Positions 26,454-35,643 of a stretch of 64,000 nucleotides of DNA are shown here, piece by piece. Both the position numbers and the translations under genes were made by a program. The DNA comes from Devosia nitrariae (GTDB taxonomy: Bacteria; Pseudomonadota; Alphaproteobacteria; Rhizobiales; Devosiaceae). Location of the stretch: contig NZ_BSNS01000007.1 of NCBI RefSeq assembly GCF_030160115.1, positions 62,001 to 126,000 on the forward strand. Direction: 5' to 3'. Every line of letters starts with the position of its first letter. The first letter of the stretch is position 1. The notes beneath the pieces are model-generated. The model was not told the origin of the DNA and did no database searches. It saw only the letters and a list, made by a program, of their open reading frames with translations.

Positions 26454-27470
26454 TCACGCCGAGCGCGTACCGGTGGCCACGACGTTGATCAATGGCTCGT
26501 CAACTGCCGCGCGCCTGAGATTTTCCGCAATGACGGCGACGCGCCGCGACACGGTGCCTTGGGTCCATCCTGATATGTGCGGCGACATCACGACGTTCGC
26601 CAGCCCGGCAAAGTCGAAACGCGACGGAGCAAGGTCCGCATCGTCGAGCTGGTCGGGATAGCGGTACCAGACATCGATCACCGCGCCACCAAGCGCCCCG
26701 TTCGACAGCGCTTCAAATAGCGCTTCCTCGTCGACGACCGGTCCGCGGGCAACGTTGACGAGCACGCCCTCGGGCCCGAGCGCGGCCAGGGCCGCCTTAC
26801 CGATCAGCCCTTTGGTCTCGGGCGTCAGGGCCACGGCGATCACGGCGAAATCGCACTGCGCCAGCACCTGCGGAACCGCATCGAGCCCGAAGCGCGCATC
26901 GACGTGATCGTCGAAGGCCGAGGGACTGCGATTGGCTGCCACCACCTTCACGTCGAGCGCACGCAGCATGCGCGCCAGATCGCGCCCGATGCCGCCATAG
27001 CCGACGATGCCGACAGTCGAGCCGCGCAGCTCACGATGCGGCTTGCCGCCGAACCGGCTCGACCGCGCCCACGATCCGGCACGAAACTCGGCATCGGCAG
27101 CACGCAGCCGATGGCACCAGTCGAGCATCTGCGCCAGGCAGTATTCGGCCACCGCACTCTCATGCCCGCCAACATTGGCGATCTCGGCCGAGGCCGGCAC
27201 ATGTGCGACGTCAACACCGTCCCAACCGATGCCGGGCACCTGCAACAAACGCAAGCCGTCGGACAGCGGTAAGTGTTCAGCCGTGTTGACCGCGATCACG
27301 GCGAAGGCATCGGCGAACGCCTCGGCCATCCGCTCCGGCGGTAGATCGGCCGGTACGTGGGCGATCTCGAAACCGTCGCCGAGCCGCTCGGCGATAGCGT
27401 CGAGCCTGTCGGCGAAGGCGTTGCCGTAGATGACGATACGCCGCGCACCCGATCCTGGATCAGAGGCCAT
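26454..27470 (-). CDS. NAD-dependent D-2-hydroxyacid dehydrogenase family protein
   Basis: A 338-residue dehydrogenase. The NAD(P) loop is GIVGYGGIGRDLARML, the catalytic Arg lies in VNVARGPVVDEEAL and the His in SPHISGWT. The segment normally DVFExEP reads DVWYRYPDQ, so the catalytic Glu is replaced or displaced; activity may be altered. In the operon it would be expected to reduce a product of sugar-acid cleavage such as hydroxypyruvate, tartronate semialdehyde or glyoxylate, or to oxidise an incoming 2-hydroxyacid. Its start overlaps the GntR stop by 11 bases. Confidence 0.8.
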   Translation of the reverse strand: MASDPGSGARRIVIYGNAFADRLDAIAERLGDGFEIAHVPADLPPERMAEAFADAFAVIAVNTAEHLPLSDGLRLLQVPGIGWDGVDVAHVPASAEIANVGGHESAVAEYCLAQMLDWCHRLRAADAEFRAGSWARSSRFGGKPHRELRGSTVGIVGYGGIGRDLARMLRALDVKVVAANRSPSAFDDHVDARFGLDAVPQVLAQCDFAVIAVALTPETKGLIGKAALAALGPEGVLVNVARGPVVDEEALFEALSNGALGGAVIDVWYRYPDQLDDADLAPSRFDFAGLANVVMSPHISGWTQGTVSRRVAVIAENLRRAAVDEPLINVVATGTRSA

Positions 27471-28137
27471 TGCCCAGGCCCTTTTCGGCGCACAGCTGCT
27501 TCAGCTCGTCGACCGCGTCGAGCAGTTCGTCCAACGCGGCAAGGCTTGCCGGCACATCGCCGGCCACCACTGCCTCGATCAGCCGCTGATGCTTCGGCCC
27601 GGTCACGTTGAACCCGGCGCCGTCGATCCGCCCCAGCGCGAAGCCCATGCGACGGCTGACGCTGTGCAGCGGCTGGGCAACCTTGGCCGCCACCGGATGA
27701 CGCGCCGCCGCGTTGAGCGTCTTGTTCAGCATGTTGTCGGTGCGGATGAATGCCAGCGCGTCGCCGCGATCCGTCGCGCCCTGGAAGGCCGCGCGCAGGC
27801 TGTCCAGCCGGCGCCGGTCTCGGTCGTCCGAATAGCGCGCCGCGCGCTCGACGATCAGGCGCTCGACGTGGCGCCGCACCTCCAGCGTCATCAGGATGAC
27901 GTCGAAGTCCATCGGGGCGATCAGGATGCCGTTGCGTGGCAGGATCTCGATCAGGAACCCCTGTGCCAGCCGCAGCAGGGCCTCGCGTACCGGTGTCCGG
28001 CCAAAGCCGGTCAACTGCCCGAGCGAGGCCTCGGTCACCCGGCTCCCCGGCGCCAGTTCAAGCGTGACGATCTTCTCTTCTATGACCTGGAACGCGGCGT
28101 CGGCGAGGCTTTCGGATGCGGAACTGACGTGTCTCAT
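27460..28137 (-). CDS. GntR-family regulator, FCD (FadR-C) subfamily
   Basis: A 225-residue regulator. Residues about 10-75 are the GntR winged helix (EKIVTLELAPGSRVTEASLG and RTPVREALLRL), and residues 80-215 are an all-helical FCD domain with Asp/His metal-site residues (DALAFIRTDNMLN, HPVAAKV, GPKHQRLI). Such proteins usually repress the sugar-acid operon they belong to and are released by the substrate. It overlaps the TctA stop as ATGA and the next gene by 11 bases. A likely target is the promoter before tctC at 31150-31225. Confidence 0.9.
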   Translation of the reverse strand: MRHVSSASESLADAAFQVIEEKIVTLELAPGSRVTEASLGQLTGFGRTPVREALLRLAQGFLIEILPRNGILIAPMDFDVILMTLEVRRHVERLIVERAARYSDDRDRRRLDSLRAAFQGATDRGDALAFIRTDNMLNKTLNAAARHPVAAKVAQPLHSVSRRMGFALGRIDGAGFNVTGPKHQRLIEAVVAGDVPASLAALDELLDAVDELKQLCAEKGLGNGL

Positions 28138-29636
28138 GCGGTCCGGACATCCTCGGGTTTGAATTTGCGCCAGATGTAGAGCGCCATCGGAGCAAGGCAG
28201 ATCACGGCCGTCAGCGTCGCCAGCCCCATTGAGAGCGGACGCTCGACGAAGGCCAGCGCGTTCCCGCGCGCCCGGATCAAGGAATTGAGGAACGTCTCCT
28301 CCAGCATCGGTCCCAGCACCAGCCCGAGAATGGCCGGCGCCAGAGGATACTGATGTTTCTCCATCACGAAAGCCACGAGTCCGAGGACCAGCATGGTCAT
28401 GATCGCGAAGTGCGTGTTCTCGACGGCGAACGCGCCGATGATGCAGAAGGCGAGCACCGAGGGCATCAGCATGTGGCGCGGAGCACGGATCACCCGCTGA
28501 AAGGCGCTGGTGGCCAGCAGGCCGAGTGGCACCATCATGATGTTGGCGATGAGAAACGCCACGAACACGGTATTGATCAGCAGCGCATTCTCGAGGAACA
28601 CCGTCGGTCCGGGGTTGAGGCCCTTGAGGAAGAAGACGCCAATGATGATCGCGGTCAGGCTGTCACCGGGAATCCCGAAGACGGTCGCCGGGATCAGCGC
28701 ACCACCCACCGCCGCATTGTTCGAGGTCGTCGGCGCGACCAATGCGTCGGGCACGCCGGTTCCGTACTTGTCGCCGATTTTGGAGAAGCGCTTCGAGATC
28801 GCATAGGAGATGTAGGCGGCAATGTCGGCGCCGGCACCTGGGATGGCGCCGACCACCACCCCGACCGCCGATCCCTGCACCAGATCGCGCTTGAGGCGGG
28901 CGAGGGTCGAGCCGACACCGGACAGAAGGTTGCCGAGTGCCTGCACCGGCGGCGGCGAGATTTCGCCCGGCGAGAGGGCATAGCGCAGGACCTCGGGGAT
29001 GGCGAACATGCCGATCAGCACCGGAATGAAGGCGAGGCCGCCGACGAGGTTGTCGTTGCCGAAGGTCAGGCGCACCTGGCCGGAAACCGGATCGAGACCG
29101 ACCTGGGCGATGGCCAGACCAAGCATCAGGCTGATCCCGCCCTTGTACCACTTGCCCCCGCTGACGGCGACGGCAGCGGTCAGCCCGAGGCAGGCGAGCC
29201 AGAACTTTTCGTAGCTCGAGAACTGCAGGGCAATCCGGGCAATGGCGGGCGCCGCCCCGATGAGCACCAGCGCGCCGACGACACCGCCGATGGCCGAACA
29301 GATCACGCAAAGGCCGAGCGCAAGTCCCCCCTGGCCCCGGCGCACCATCAGGTAGGCATCATCGACATAGGCCGCCGATGCCGGCGTACCGGGAATACGC
29401 AACAGGGCGCCGGGCAGGTCCCCGGCAAAGATCGCCATGGCGGCAAGTGTCATCACGCCGGCGAGGGCCGGCACGGGATCGAGAAAGAAGGCGATGGGGA
29501 TGACGAGCGCCACCGCCATCGAGGCGCTGAGTCCCGGTATGGCGCCCATGGTCAGGCCGTAGACCGCAGCCCCCAGCATGATGAGCAGGACCTGAGGTGA
29601 GAGCAGTTGCACGAAGGCCTGGCCGATCACCTCCAT
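28134..29636 (-). CDS. TTT transporter large membrane subunit TctA
   Basis: A 500-residue integral membrane protein of the tripartite tricarboxylate transporter family, about 11-12 hydrophobic segments, with the glycine-rich repeats MGAIPGLSASMA and VGAIPGAGADIAA that mark TctA. It is expected to move the substrate across the inner membrane, driven by an ion gradient. The ATG at 29636 is inside the TctB coding end (10-base overlap); a 12-residue extension in the same opening lacks support. With TctB and TctC it would import a sugar acid or other carboxylate to feed the dehydratase at 24308. Confidence 0.9.
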   Translation of the reverse strand: MEVIGQAFVQLLSPQVLLIMLGAAVYGLTMGAIPGLSASMAVALVIPIAFFLDPVPALAGVMTLAAMAIFAGDLPGALLRIPGTPASAAYVDDAYLMVRRGQGGLALGLCVICSAIGGVVGALVLIGAAPAIARIALQFSSYEKFWLACLGLTAAVAVSGGKWYKGGISLMLGLAIAQVGLDPVSGQVRLTFGNDNLVGGLAFIPVLIGMFAIPEVLRYALSPGEISPPPVQALGNLLSGVGSTLARLKRDLVQGSAVGVVVGAIPGAGADIAAYISYAISKRFSKIGDKYGTGVPDALVAPTTSNNAAVGGALIPATVFGIPGDSLTAIIIGVFFLKGLNPGPTVFLENALLINTVFVAFLIANIMMVPLGLLATSAFQRVIRAPRHMLMPSVLAFCIIGAFAVENTHFAIMTMLVLGLVAFVMEKHQYPLAPAILGLVLGPMLEETFLNSLIRARGNALAFVERPLSMGLATLTAVICLAPMALYIWRKFKPEDVRTA

Positions 29637-30121
29637 GTCAGGACGCCCGCGTAGTTTGTCAGGACGCCCCAAGGCAGGGTGACGCGCAGAATCTGGTAGA
29701 AGACAAGATGCAGAAGGATCGTGAGCGCCAGCCCGAGCAGGATCGAGCGCACCGGCTTGCCCGAAGCCAGGAACGTCAGCCCGCCGACGATCAGCGGCAT
29801 GGTCAGCAGGAATCCGAGAACGGGGGCAAGGACGACATAGATCACCGGCGCTGCCGCAAAGGCGGCAAAAAGGATAATCCGGTGCCGGTCCAGCTGCTCG
29901 CGCGGCTCGCCCTGCGTCGCACCCGCCTCGACTGCAGGAGCACGCACCGCATCGAACGCGGCAAATCCTGCCAGGACAATCATCGTCCAGCCGACGATCG
30001 TGGGGAACAGCGCCGGCCCGAACTCGATATGCGCCACCGGCTCAAGGCTTGCTGTACTGACGATCAGGGTGGCACCGAGCAGCCCGAAGCCGCCCGCGAC
30101 GGCCAGTTGGCTGAGTTGCAT
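29627..30121 (-). CDS. TTT transporter small membrane subunit TctB
   Basis: A 164-residue protein with four hydrophobic helices and an Arg/Gln-rich cytoplasmic loop between helices 2 and 3 (EPREQLDRHR), the normal TctB plan. It has GGAGGAGG before its ATG. It overlaps TctA by 10 bases and follows tctC after a 65-base gap holding a hairpin. The role of TctB is structural/accessory in transport. Confidence 0.85.
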   Translation of the reverse strand: MQLSQLAVAGGFGLLGATLIVSTASLEPVAHIEFGPALFPTIVGWTMIVLAGFAAFDAVRAPAVEAGATQGEPREQLDRHRIILFAAFAAAPVIYVVLAPVLGFLLTMPLIVGGLTFLASGKPVRSILLGLALTILLHLVFYQILRVTLPWGVLTNYAGVLTWR

Positions 30122-30151
30122 CGCCGTCCTCCTCCATGTGCCGCTGCCGGC

Positions 30152-30177
30152 GGGCCCCGCCTTATGAGGCGGGACCC
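30152..30177 (-). terminator. tctC-tctB intercistronic hairpin
   Basis: CCCGCCT at 30156-30162 pairs with AGGCGGG at 30167-30173 over a TATG loop, with outer GGG/CCC pairs. It lies 13 bases past the tctC stop and has no T-tract. This fits a stem that protects the abundant tctC part of the mRNA or partly stops transcription before tctBA. The second TTT operon has one at the same place. Confidence 0.6.
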
Positions 30178-30186
30178 GGGCGCTCG

Positions 30187-31149
30187 TTATAGCCCGAGAA
30201 CGCGGACCAGTTCACGAACGCTCGTCTCTTCCTCAGCCATGAATTCACCGAACTCATCGGCATCGCGCCAGCGCAGGCCAAATCCGCGTTCGGTCATCGC
30301 GCTCTGGAACTCAGGATCGTTGTAGACCGCTTCGAGCGCAGCTTTCAGTTGTTCGGTGACGTCATCGGGCAGGCCTGCCGGACCGACCAGGCCCCGCCAG
30401 GCGCCGAGCTCGAGCACCATGCCGGTTTCTTCCTCGAGCGTGGGAATGTCCGGGAAGGCGGCAAGCCGCTCGGTGCCGAACACGGCGAGGCCCCGCACCA
30501 GCCCAGACTCGATCAGCGATCCGGCCTCGGGCACCGAGCTCGGCACCACGTCGAAGCCGCCGGCCACCATCTCCTGCAGCGCCGCCGCGGCACCCTGCCC
30601 CGAGATCATGCGCACTTGCGACAGGTCGACCTCGTAAGCGTCGAGCAGCGAGGCGAAGGCCAGCGGCCAGGAGCCGCCGCACCCGCCGCCGCAGGCGATG
30701 TCATAGGCGGCCGGGTCGGCTTTGATGGCATCGAGCGCCTGATTGATGTCGGTCCATTCGGAATCGGTGCGCACATGGAAGCCGGCAGGGTCGAAGTTGA
30801 ACTGGCCGATCGGCGTCATGTCCTCGGCATCGAAATCGCCCTGCCCCATGGGGCTGTAATGGGCGAAATTGTAGATGACGCCGAGCGTGTAGCCATCCGG
30901 CTCCGCTGTCACGATCGAGGTGAACCCGACGACGCCGCCGCCCTGGCCCTGGTTCACAACGTTGACTGGCTGGCCCAGTTCACGCTCGAGCCCGATCGCC
31001 AACAGGCGCGCCGTGGCATCGGTGCCGCCGCCCGCGCCGGCTGGTGCAATCAAGGTGATCGGCCGCTCGGGATATTGCGCTACCGCCGGTCCGACAACAG
31101 AAAAACTCGCTGCCAGCAGCATGCCGACACCAAATCCGATGGTCTTCAT
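30187..31149 (-). CDS. TTT transporter periplasmic binding protein TctC (Bug family)
   Basis: A 320-residue exported protein. A signal peptide (about 1-24, ending VAQ) is followed by the Bug-family opening YPERPITLIAPAGAGGGTDATAR, the loop that binds the carboxylate of the ligand. The later segments DAIKADPAAYDIACGGGCGGS and VPEAGSLIESGLVRGLAVFG also fit. It captures a carboxylic acid, here probably a sugar acid from context, and hands it to TctAB. It is the first gene of the operon running down to 24308. Confidence 0.9.
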   Translation of the reverse strand: MKTIGFGVGMLLAASFSVVGPAVAQYPERPITLIAPAGAGGGTDATARLLAIGLERELGQPVNVVNQGQGGGVVGFTSIVTAEPDGYTLGVIYNFAHYSPMGQGDFDAEDMTPIGQFNFDPAGFHVRTDSEWTDINQALDAIKADPAAYDIACGGGCGGSWPLAFASLLDAYEVDLSQVRMISGQGAAAALQEMVAGGFDVVPSSVPEAGSLIESGLVRGLAVFGTERLAAFPDIPTLEEETGMVLELGAWRGLVGPAGLPDDVTEQLKAALEAVYNDPEFQSAMTERGFGLRWRDADEFGEFMAEEETSVRELVRVLGL

Positions 31150-31176
31150 ATCAACTCCTCCACTCTGATATGCGTT

Positions 31177-31204
31177 GATATATTAGAACCGAGTGCGGCG
31201 TCAA
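31177..31204 (-). promoter_or_regulatory. Probable promoter of the first TTT operon
   Basis: On the minus strand TTGACG (31204-31199) and TATATC (31182-31177) are 16 bases apart and lie 28 bases or more before the tctC start. The TTGATATATTAG stretch (31176-31187 on the plus strand) is near-palindromic and resembles elements before two other minus-strand transporter operons (36698-36708 and 63920-63932), so it could also be an operator. Confidence 0.5.
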
Positions 31205-31225
31205 CCTGCGGTGAGGACCGCAGGT
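31204..31225. promoter_or_regulatory. Inverted repeat upstream of the TTT promoter
   Basis: ACCTGCGG and CCGCAGGT form a perfect 8-bp inverted repeat separated by TGAGGA. It touches the putative -35 element of the tctC promoter. The position suits a GntR or activator site, or a terminator for the upstream gene; sequence alone does not decide. The rest of the gap 31226-31406 shows nothing else. Confidence 0.4.
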
Positions 31226-31406
31226 GGGCGGCCTGGAGCACCTGTCTTCTCGGATATGGAGGTGCGGGCTTTTGTGGTCTCGGGTGCTGCCTGTGACGCC
31301 ACCGAGCGAGCACTATTGGTCCCAGCGCGCAAACCGAGACGGTGCGCGACTGGGAGAGGTCATTGCCTGAGCAGGGATGCCCCATGTTCGAGGCTGGCAC
31401 GACGTC

Positions 31407-32231
31407 TCAGGGTTTGTGCGCCATGATCGACCATGCCATGGGCAAGCGCACGTGACCGTCCGGCAATCTGAACATACCCTTGTCCCTGCCGGGCACCATG
31501 TTGGAGAACATCATCCAGGGGATTTCATCGTGCTCGTGGACGAAGTCGATTACGAGGCCCGCGCCAACAAGAGCATTGAGCACATCACCGAGGGAATGCT
31601 GCCACTCATACGTCCTGATGTTGCGGAGTTTCTCCGGCGAGCCGGTATAGGTGACCTCGACGTCATTGCTGACGGGTGCCCCTCGAGCCGCCCGGTAGTC
31701 GAAGTGGAGTTCGATGCCGCCATCCGGGGCATCCTCGAAGAGGTGCGCGACAGGGTGTGAGTCGGCGAAATAGAACTGCCCGCCGGGACGTAGCACACCG
31801 GCAACGGCACTCGCCCATGCGCGGAGATCGTCGAGCCAGGTGATCGTTCCCCAACTGGTGAAGACGAGATCGTAGCTCTCGCCGAGAAGAGCGACGGCGT
31901 CGTAGACGCTGCCCTCGACGAAGCGCGCCTCGAGCCCGGCCCGGCGTGCCAGGTCCCTGGCGCGGATGAGCGCGCGACCCGAAAAATCAAGACCGGTGAC
32001 CGAAGCGGCGCCCAACAGTTTCACCGACAGGGTGTCGGTGCCGATATGGCACTGAAAGTGGGCAACACTCTTGCCGTCCAACGCGGGCAACTCACGCCTT
32101 TCGATGGCGGTTAGGACAGGCCGTCCCGCGACCACGTCGTCGATGCGGTAAAAGCCGGTTTCGTCGCGGTAATGGATGTCCGCGCGTTCGTCCCAATTGG
32201 CCCGATTGGCATCAGCATGCGACCGATCCAC
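31407..32231 (-). CDS. Class I SAM-dependent methyltransferase
   Basis: A 274-residue methyltransferase. The SAM motif is an unusual VAHFQCHIGTDTLSVKL in place of the glycine-rich loop, followed by the acidic strand VTGLDFSG and the motif IV region YDLVFTSWGTITWL. This HxxCHIGTDT variant is typical of a methyltransferase subfamily of unknown substrate. The start is a GTG at 32231 with GGGGGGA upstream. It ends 260 bases before tctC and starts 28 bases after the ABC permease, so it may be the last gene of the ABC operon. Confidence 0.85.
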   Translation of the reverse strand: MDRSHADANRANWDERADIHYRDETGFYRIDDVVAGRPVLTAIERRELPALDGKSVAHFQCHIGTDTLSVKLLGAASVTGLDFSGRALIRARDLARRAGLEARFVEGSVYDAVALLGESYDLVFTSWGTITWLDDLRAWASAVAGVLRPGGQFYFADSHPVAHLFEDAPDGGIELHFDYRAARGAPVSNDVEVTYTGSPEKLRNIRTYEWQHSLGDVLNALVGAGLVIDFVHEHDEIPWMMFSNMVPGRDKGMFRLPDGHVRLPMAWSIMAHKP

Positions 32232-32258
32232 GATGTCCCCCCATGGTCAGATGGCTCC

Positions 32259-33218
32259 TCAGCTGGTGCTGCTGCCTTCTCCCAGTCTGCGGCTTGCCGC
32301 GATGATCACGGCGATGATGATAACGCCGGTGAGAAACAGGCGGACACCGGCGCTGGCACCGTAGGTATTGAGCATCGACACGACCAGGAACAGGAACAGC
32401 GACGCGCCCCAGATGCCGGGGACGTTGGCGAAGCCCCCGGCGACGGCCGTGCCGCCAATGACCACGACCGCAATGGACGTGAGCAGATACTCCGCACCCA
32501 TGTTGAGCGCGGCGCCGCCCGAAAAGCAGCTGAGGAGGAACCCAGCGAGCGCCGCGAGCACGGCGCAAAGCACGTAGGTTGCAACACGAACGCCATCGAC
32601 GGGCACGCCGGCCAGACGCGCAGCGCGCATGTTCTGGCCGATGGCCGACACCCAGCGCCCATAAATGCCGCGCTCGAGCAAGACCCAGGCGACGATCGAT
32701 ATTGCCAACGCAAGCCAGGCGACATTGGGGATGCCGAGGGTGCTGGCCGTCGTGAATTCGGCGAGCACCCGCGGCGGCTTGATACGAATACCGCGGTTGT
32801 ACCAGATCGCGGTCGACTGGATGATGAAGCTCGAGGAAAGCGTCGCGATAATGGGCGGGATGCGTAAGAGTTTGATCAGGGTGTAATTGCCGATGCCGAC
32901 GGTCACGCCAACGGCGAGAGTGACGAGAATGCCGACCGCGATGAGGCCATTATTGGTGTCCATGAGCTTGAGCGCCACGGTACCCGCCAGCGTCATGGTC
33001 GAGGGGATGGAGAGGTCGACATTACCGGGCCCGAGCGTAATGACGAACATCTGCCCCAGCCCCACGATGATCGAGAAGGCCGCAAAGGTCAGTGCCGCCT
33101 GGGTGAGGCCGAGGGTCGAGGCGCCGGCGGTGAAGAGGATCGTGACCATCCAGACGCCGGCGGCAGCCACGAACGACCAGATCCAGGGTTTGGCCAGCAT
33201 GGCCTTGATGGCGGCCAT
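32259..33218 (-). CDS. Ribose-type ABC transporter permease
   Basis: A 319-residue inner-membrane protein with about nine hydrophobic segments and the RbsC-like signatures GPGNVDLSIPSTM and VVIGGTAVAGGFANVPG. The ATG at 33218 overlaps the stop of the preceding permease (ATGA), and the long upstream opening in this frame is a shadow of that gene. It pairs with the permease at 33218-34159 to form the heterodimeric channel. Confidence 0.9.
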   Translation of the reverse strand: MAAIKAMLAKPWIWSFVAAAGVWMVTILFTAGASTLGLTQAALTFAAFSIIVGLGQMFVITLGPGNVDLSIPSTMTLAGTVALKLMDTNNGLIAVGILVTLAVGVTVGIGNYTLIKLLRIPPIIATLSSSFIIQSTAIWYNRGIRIKPPRVLAEFTTASTLGIPNVAWLALAISIVAWVLLERGIYGRWVSAIGQNMRAARLAGVPVDGVRVATYVLCAVLAALAGFLLSCFSGGAALNMGAEYLLTSIAVVVIGGTAVAGGFANVPGIWGASLFLFLVVSMLNTYGASAGVRLFLTGVIIIAVIIAASRRLGEGSSTS

Positions 33219-34159
33219 CAGTGAGCCACCCGCGCTTCGCGCCGGGTGAGGACCAGACGCAGAGCCAGCACGATGATCAGGATCGCGCCCTGCGCGCCGA
33301 TCTGCCAGTCGGGTGATATCCTGAGGAACGACAGGAAGGATGCCGCCAGGGTCAGAGTCAGTGCCCCGATGACGGCGCCGATCGGCGAGACCCGCCCCCC
33401 GACGAACTCCCCTCCCCCCAGGATCACCCCCGCAATGGAAAGGAGCGTGTAGCGCAGCGCGATGTTGGCGTCGGCGGAGGTGGTCAGACCTACCAACGAC
33501 ATGCCCGAGAGCACGGCAAAAAAACCCGCCATGGCATAGGCGGTGGCGCGAGCGCGCAACACCGACCAACCGGCGCGCTCAACCGTTCGTTCGTTGCCGC
33601 CGACACCGCGGAGCACCACGCCGAAGCTTGACCGCATCACCAGCCAGTGAGCAGCGGCCGCAATAATAACGCTGGCAACGATTGCCATCGGCACGAACGG
33701 TGGCTTCGAGGTCATGACCCAGCGGATCCACTCGGGCGCCGCCCCGCCGGGCGTGGGCAGCAGCAGTACGGCCAGGCCTCCCCAAACAAAGCTCATACCG
33801 AGCGTGACCACGATCGCAGGCAGGTTGCGCAGGTAAATCACAACGCCCAGCGCCCCGTAAATGGCGATGCAGCCAAAAAGGATCAGCGCTCCGACCAGCG
33901 GATCCGTTTGCAGGAAGGTCGCCGTGACGCAGGCGACGAAGCTGACGAAGGTGCCCATCGACAGATCGAGCCCGTTGACCATCATGATCAGCATCTGCGC
34001 AATGGTTGCGAGCGCGATTGGCACTGCCAAATTGAAGAGCAGGTTAAGCCCGGTGTAGCTCATCGTTCGCGGCTGCAGCCAGAACACGGCGATGAGCAGG
34101 ACGGTAAGCGAGACGGCGGGCACGAGGAGACGCCAGCGCTCGGCGGTCAGCCAGGTCAT
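33218..34159 (-). CDS. Ribose-type ABC transporter permease
   Basis: A 313-residue membrane protein of the RbsC/YjfF type, with [13 protein letters not shown] near residue 62 and the late glycine-rich [21 protein letters not shown]. It overlaps the ATPase stop by 4 bases (ATGA) at its 5' end and the second permease at its 3' end, so all three membrane-complex genes are translationally coupled. Confidence 0.9.
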   Translation of the reverse strand: MTWLTAERWRLLVPAVSLTVLLIAVFWLQPRTMSYTGLNLLFNLAVPIALATIAQMLIMMVNGLDLSMGTFVSFVACVTATFLQTDPLVGALILFGCIAIYGALGVVIYLRNLPAIVVTLGMSFVWGGLAVLLLPTPGGAAPEWIRWVMTSKPPFVPMAIVASVIIAAAAHWLVMRSSFGVVLRGVGGNERTVERAGWSVLRARATAYAMAGFFAVLSGMSLVGLTTSADANIALRYTLLSIAGVILGGGEFVGGRVSPIGAVIGALTLTLAASFLSFLRISPDWQIGAQGAILIIVLALRLVLTRREARVAH

Positions 34160-35625
34160 GCAGCACCCCCGGCAAAGGAGGCGGCGAGTACGCGTTCTTC
34201 TGTCACATCCTCACCCGTGAGCTCGGCAACGATGCGGCCCTCGCGGAACACATAGACGCGGTCGCACTGGCAGACCTCGTCCATCTCGGTCGAATACCAC
34301 ACAAAGGTGCGGCCCTTGTCGGCCTCCACCCGCAGCATGTGATAGACCTCCTGCTTAGTGCCGATGTCGACGCCACGCATCGGATCGTCCATCAGAACCA
34401 CCGGGGCGGTGGTGGCCAGCGCCCGCGCGAACAGAACCTTCTGCTGATTGCCGCCTGAGAGCGACAGGATCGGGTTGCCGAGGTCATTGGTGCGGATTTC
34501 CATCCGCTCCCGCCAATTGCCGGCAACGCTCGCCTCCTTGCGGCGATCGATGAGACCCAGGCGTGTGAGGTCGGGCAACAGCGTCAGCGTCAGGTTCTTG
34601 AGAGTGCTCCACAGCGGCAGGTTGCCATCCACGTGCCGATCGCCGGCAACGAAGGCGATTTTCGTCTGACGCCGCCCCCGCCAATCGCCGCCCGCATTCA
34701 TGAACAGGGACACCAGCGTGCGCGTCTGCCCGTGACCACCCAGGCCCGCAAGCCCGAGTATCTCGCCGCGATAGGCTACAAAATCCATCGCCTCGGCATT
34801 GCCGAGCGCCCGCTGTTGCAGCACCGGTCCGCCCTCTGCCCCAGCCTCGAAAACTCTGCGGGCATCGCGTGCGCGCACAACGCTGCCCATCGCGCCAACG
34901 AGCGTATCGACCGAGAACTCCGCCGCCGGCCCGGACGCGACGACCTGGCCGTCCTTCATCACCACGATGCGGTCGGCGGTTGTGAGGATTTCGCTAAGGA
35001 TGTGCGAGATCAGCACAACCGAGCCGCCTTCGGCAACGAAGCGCCGGATGTAGGCGAGGAGCTGGGCCGCCAGGCTCGAGTCGAGCGATGACGTCGGCTC
35101 GTCGAGGATCACCAGCCGCACGGCGTGATCGGATTGGGAGAATGCGGTGGCGATCTCCACCATCTGCCGCTCTGCGATCGAAAGCTCGGCAACGGTCTGG
35201 CCGCCGTCGATGCCGTGCCCCGGAAAGATCTCGTCGAGCTTGGCGCGGATAAGCGCGGCGGCGTTCCTCCGCCAACCCAGGCCTTTGATACCCGAGTGCA
35301 TGATCCGTGTGTTCTCTGTCACCGTCAGGTTCGGGCAGAGCGAGAGTTCCTGGAACACGCACCGCAACCCGCTGGCGCGAGCGGCAACGACCGAGTATCG
35401 ATCGGCGGCTAAACCCTCGAGGTGGATGGTCCCGGCATCGGGGGTGAGGCTGCCGTTGAGGATATTGACCAGCGTCGACTTGCCCGCGCCGTTGTGGCCG
35501 ACAAGGCCAACGCACTCGCCACGCGCGACGCTAAAGCTCACCTCCGAGAGGGCACGGACGGCGCCGAAAGTCTTGCTGGCGCCGTCCACTGCGATGACCG
35601 GCTTCACGGCTGGATCGATGCTCAT
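34156..35625 (-). CDS. Ribose-type ABC transporter ATPase with two fused nucleotide-binding domains
   Basis: A 489-residue RbsA-like protein. The first domain has Walker A GHNGAGKS (43-50), a signature segment with [12 protein letters not shown] and Walker [13 protein letters not shown]. The second domain keeps the LSGGNQQKV signature and [12 protein letters not shown], but its Walker A region reads [12 protein letters not shown] without the GKS/T. As in other RbsA-type proteins, the second site is expected to be weak or inactive. It drives import by the two permeases downstream; the binding protein is directly upstream. Confidence 0.9.
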   Translation of the reverse strand: MSIDPAVKPVIAVDGASKTFGAVRALSEVSFSVARGECVGLVGHNGAGKSTLVNILNGSLTPDAGTIHLEGLAADRYSVVAARASGLRCVFQELSLCPNLTVTENTRIMHSGIKGLGWRRNAAALIRAKLDEIFPGHGIDGGQTVAELSIAERQMVEIATAFSQSDHAVRLVILDEPTSSLDSSLAAQLLAYIRRFVAEGGSVVLISHILSEILTTADRIVVMKDGQVVASGPAAEFSVDTLVGAMGSVVRARDARRVFEAGAEGGPVLQQRALGNAEAMDFVAYRGEILGLAGLGGHGQTRTLVSLFMNAGGDWRGRRQTKIAFVAGDRHVDGNLPLWSTLKNLTLTLLPDLTRLGLIDRRKEASVAGNWRERMEIRTNDLGNPILSLSGGNQQKVLFARALATTAPVVLMDDPMRGVDIGTKQEVYHMLRVEADKGRTFVWYSTEMDEVCQCDRVYVFREGRIVAELTGEDVTEERVLAASFAGGAA

Positions 35626-35643
35626 CGGCCGGTCCGGTATCGC

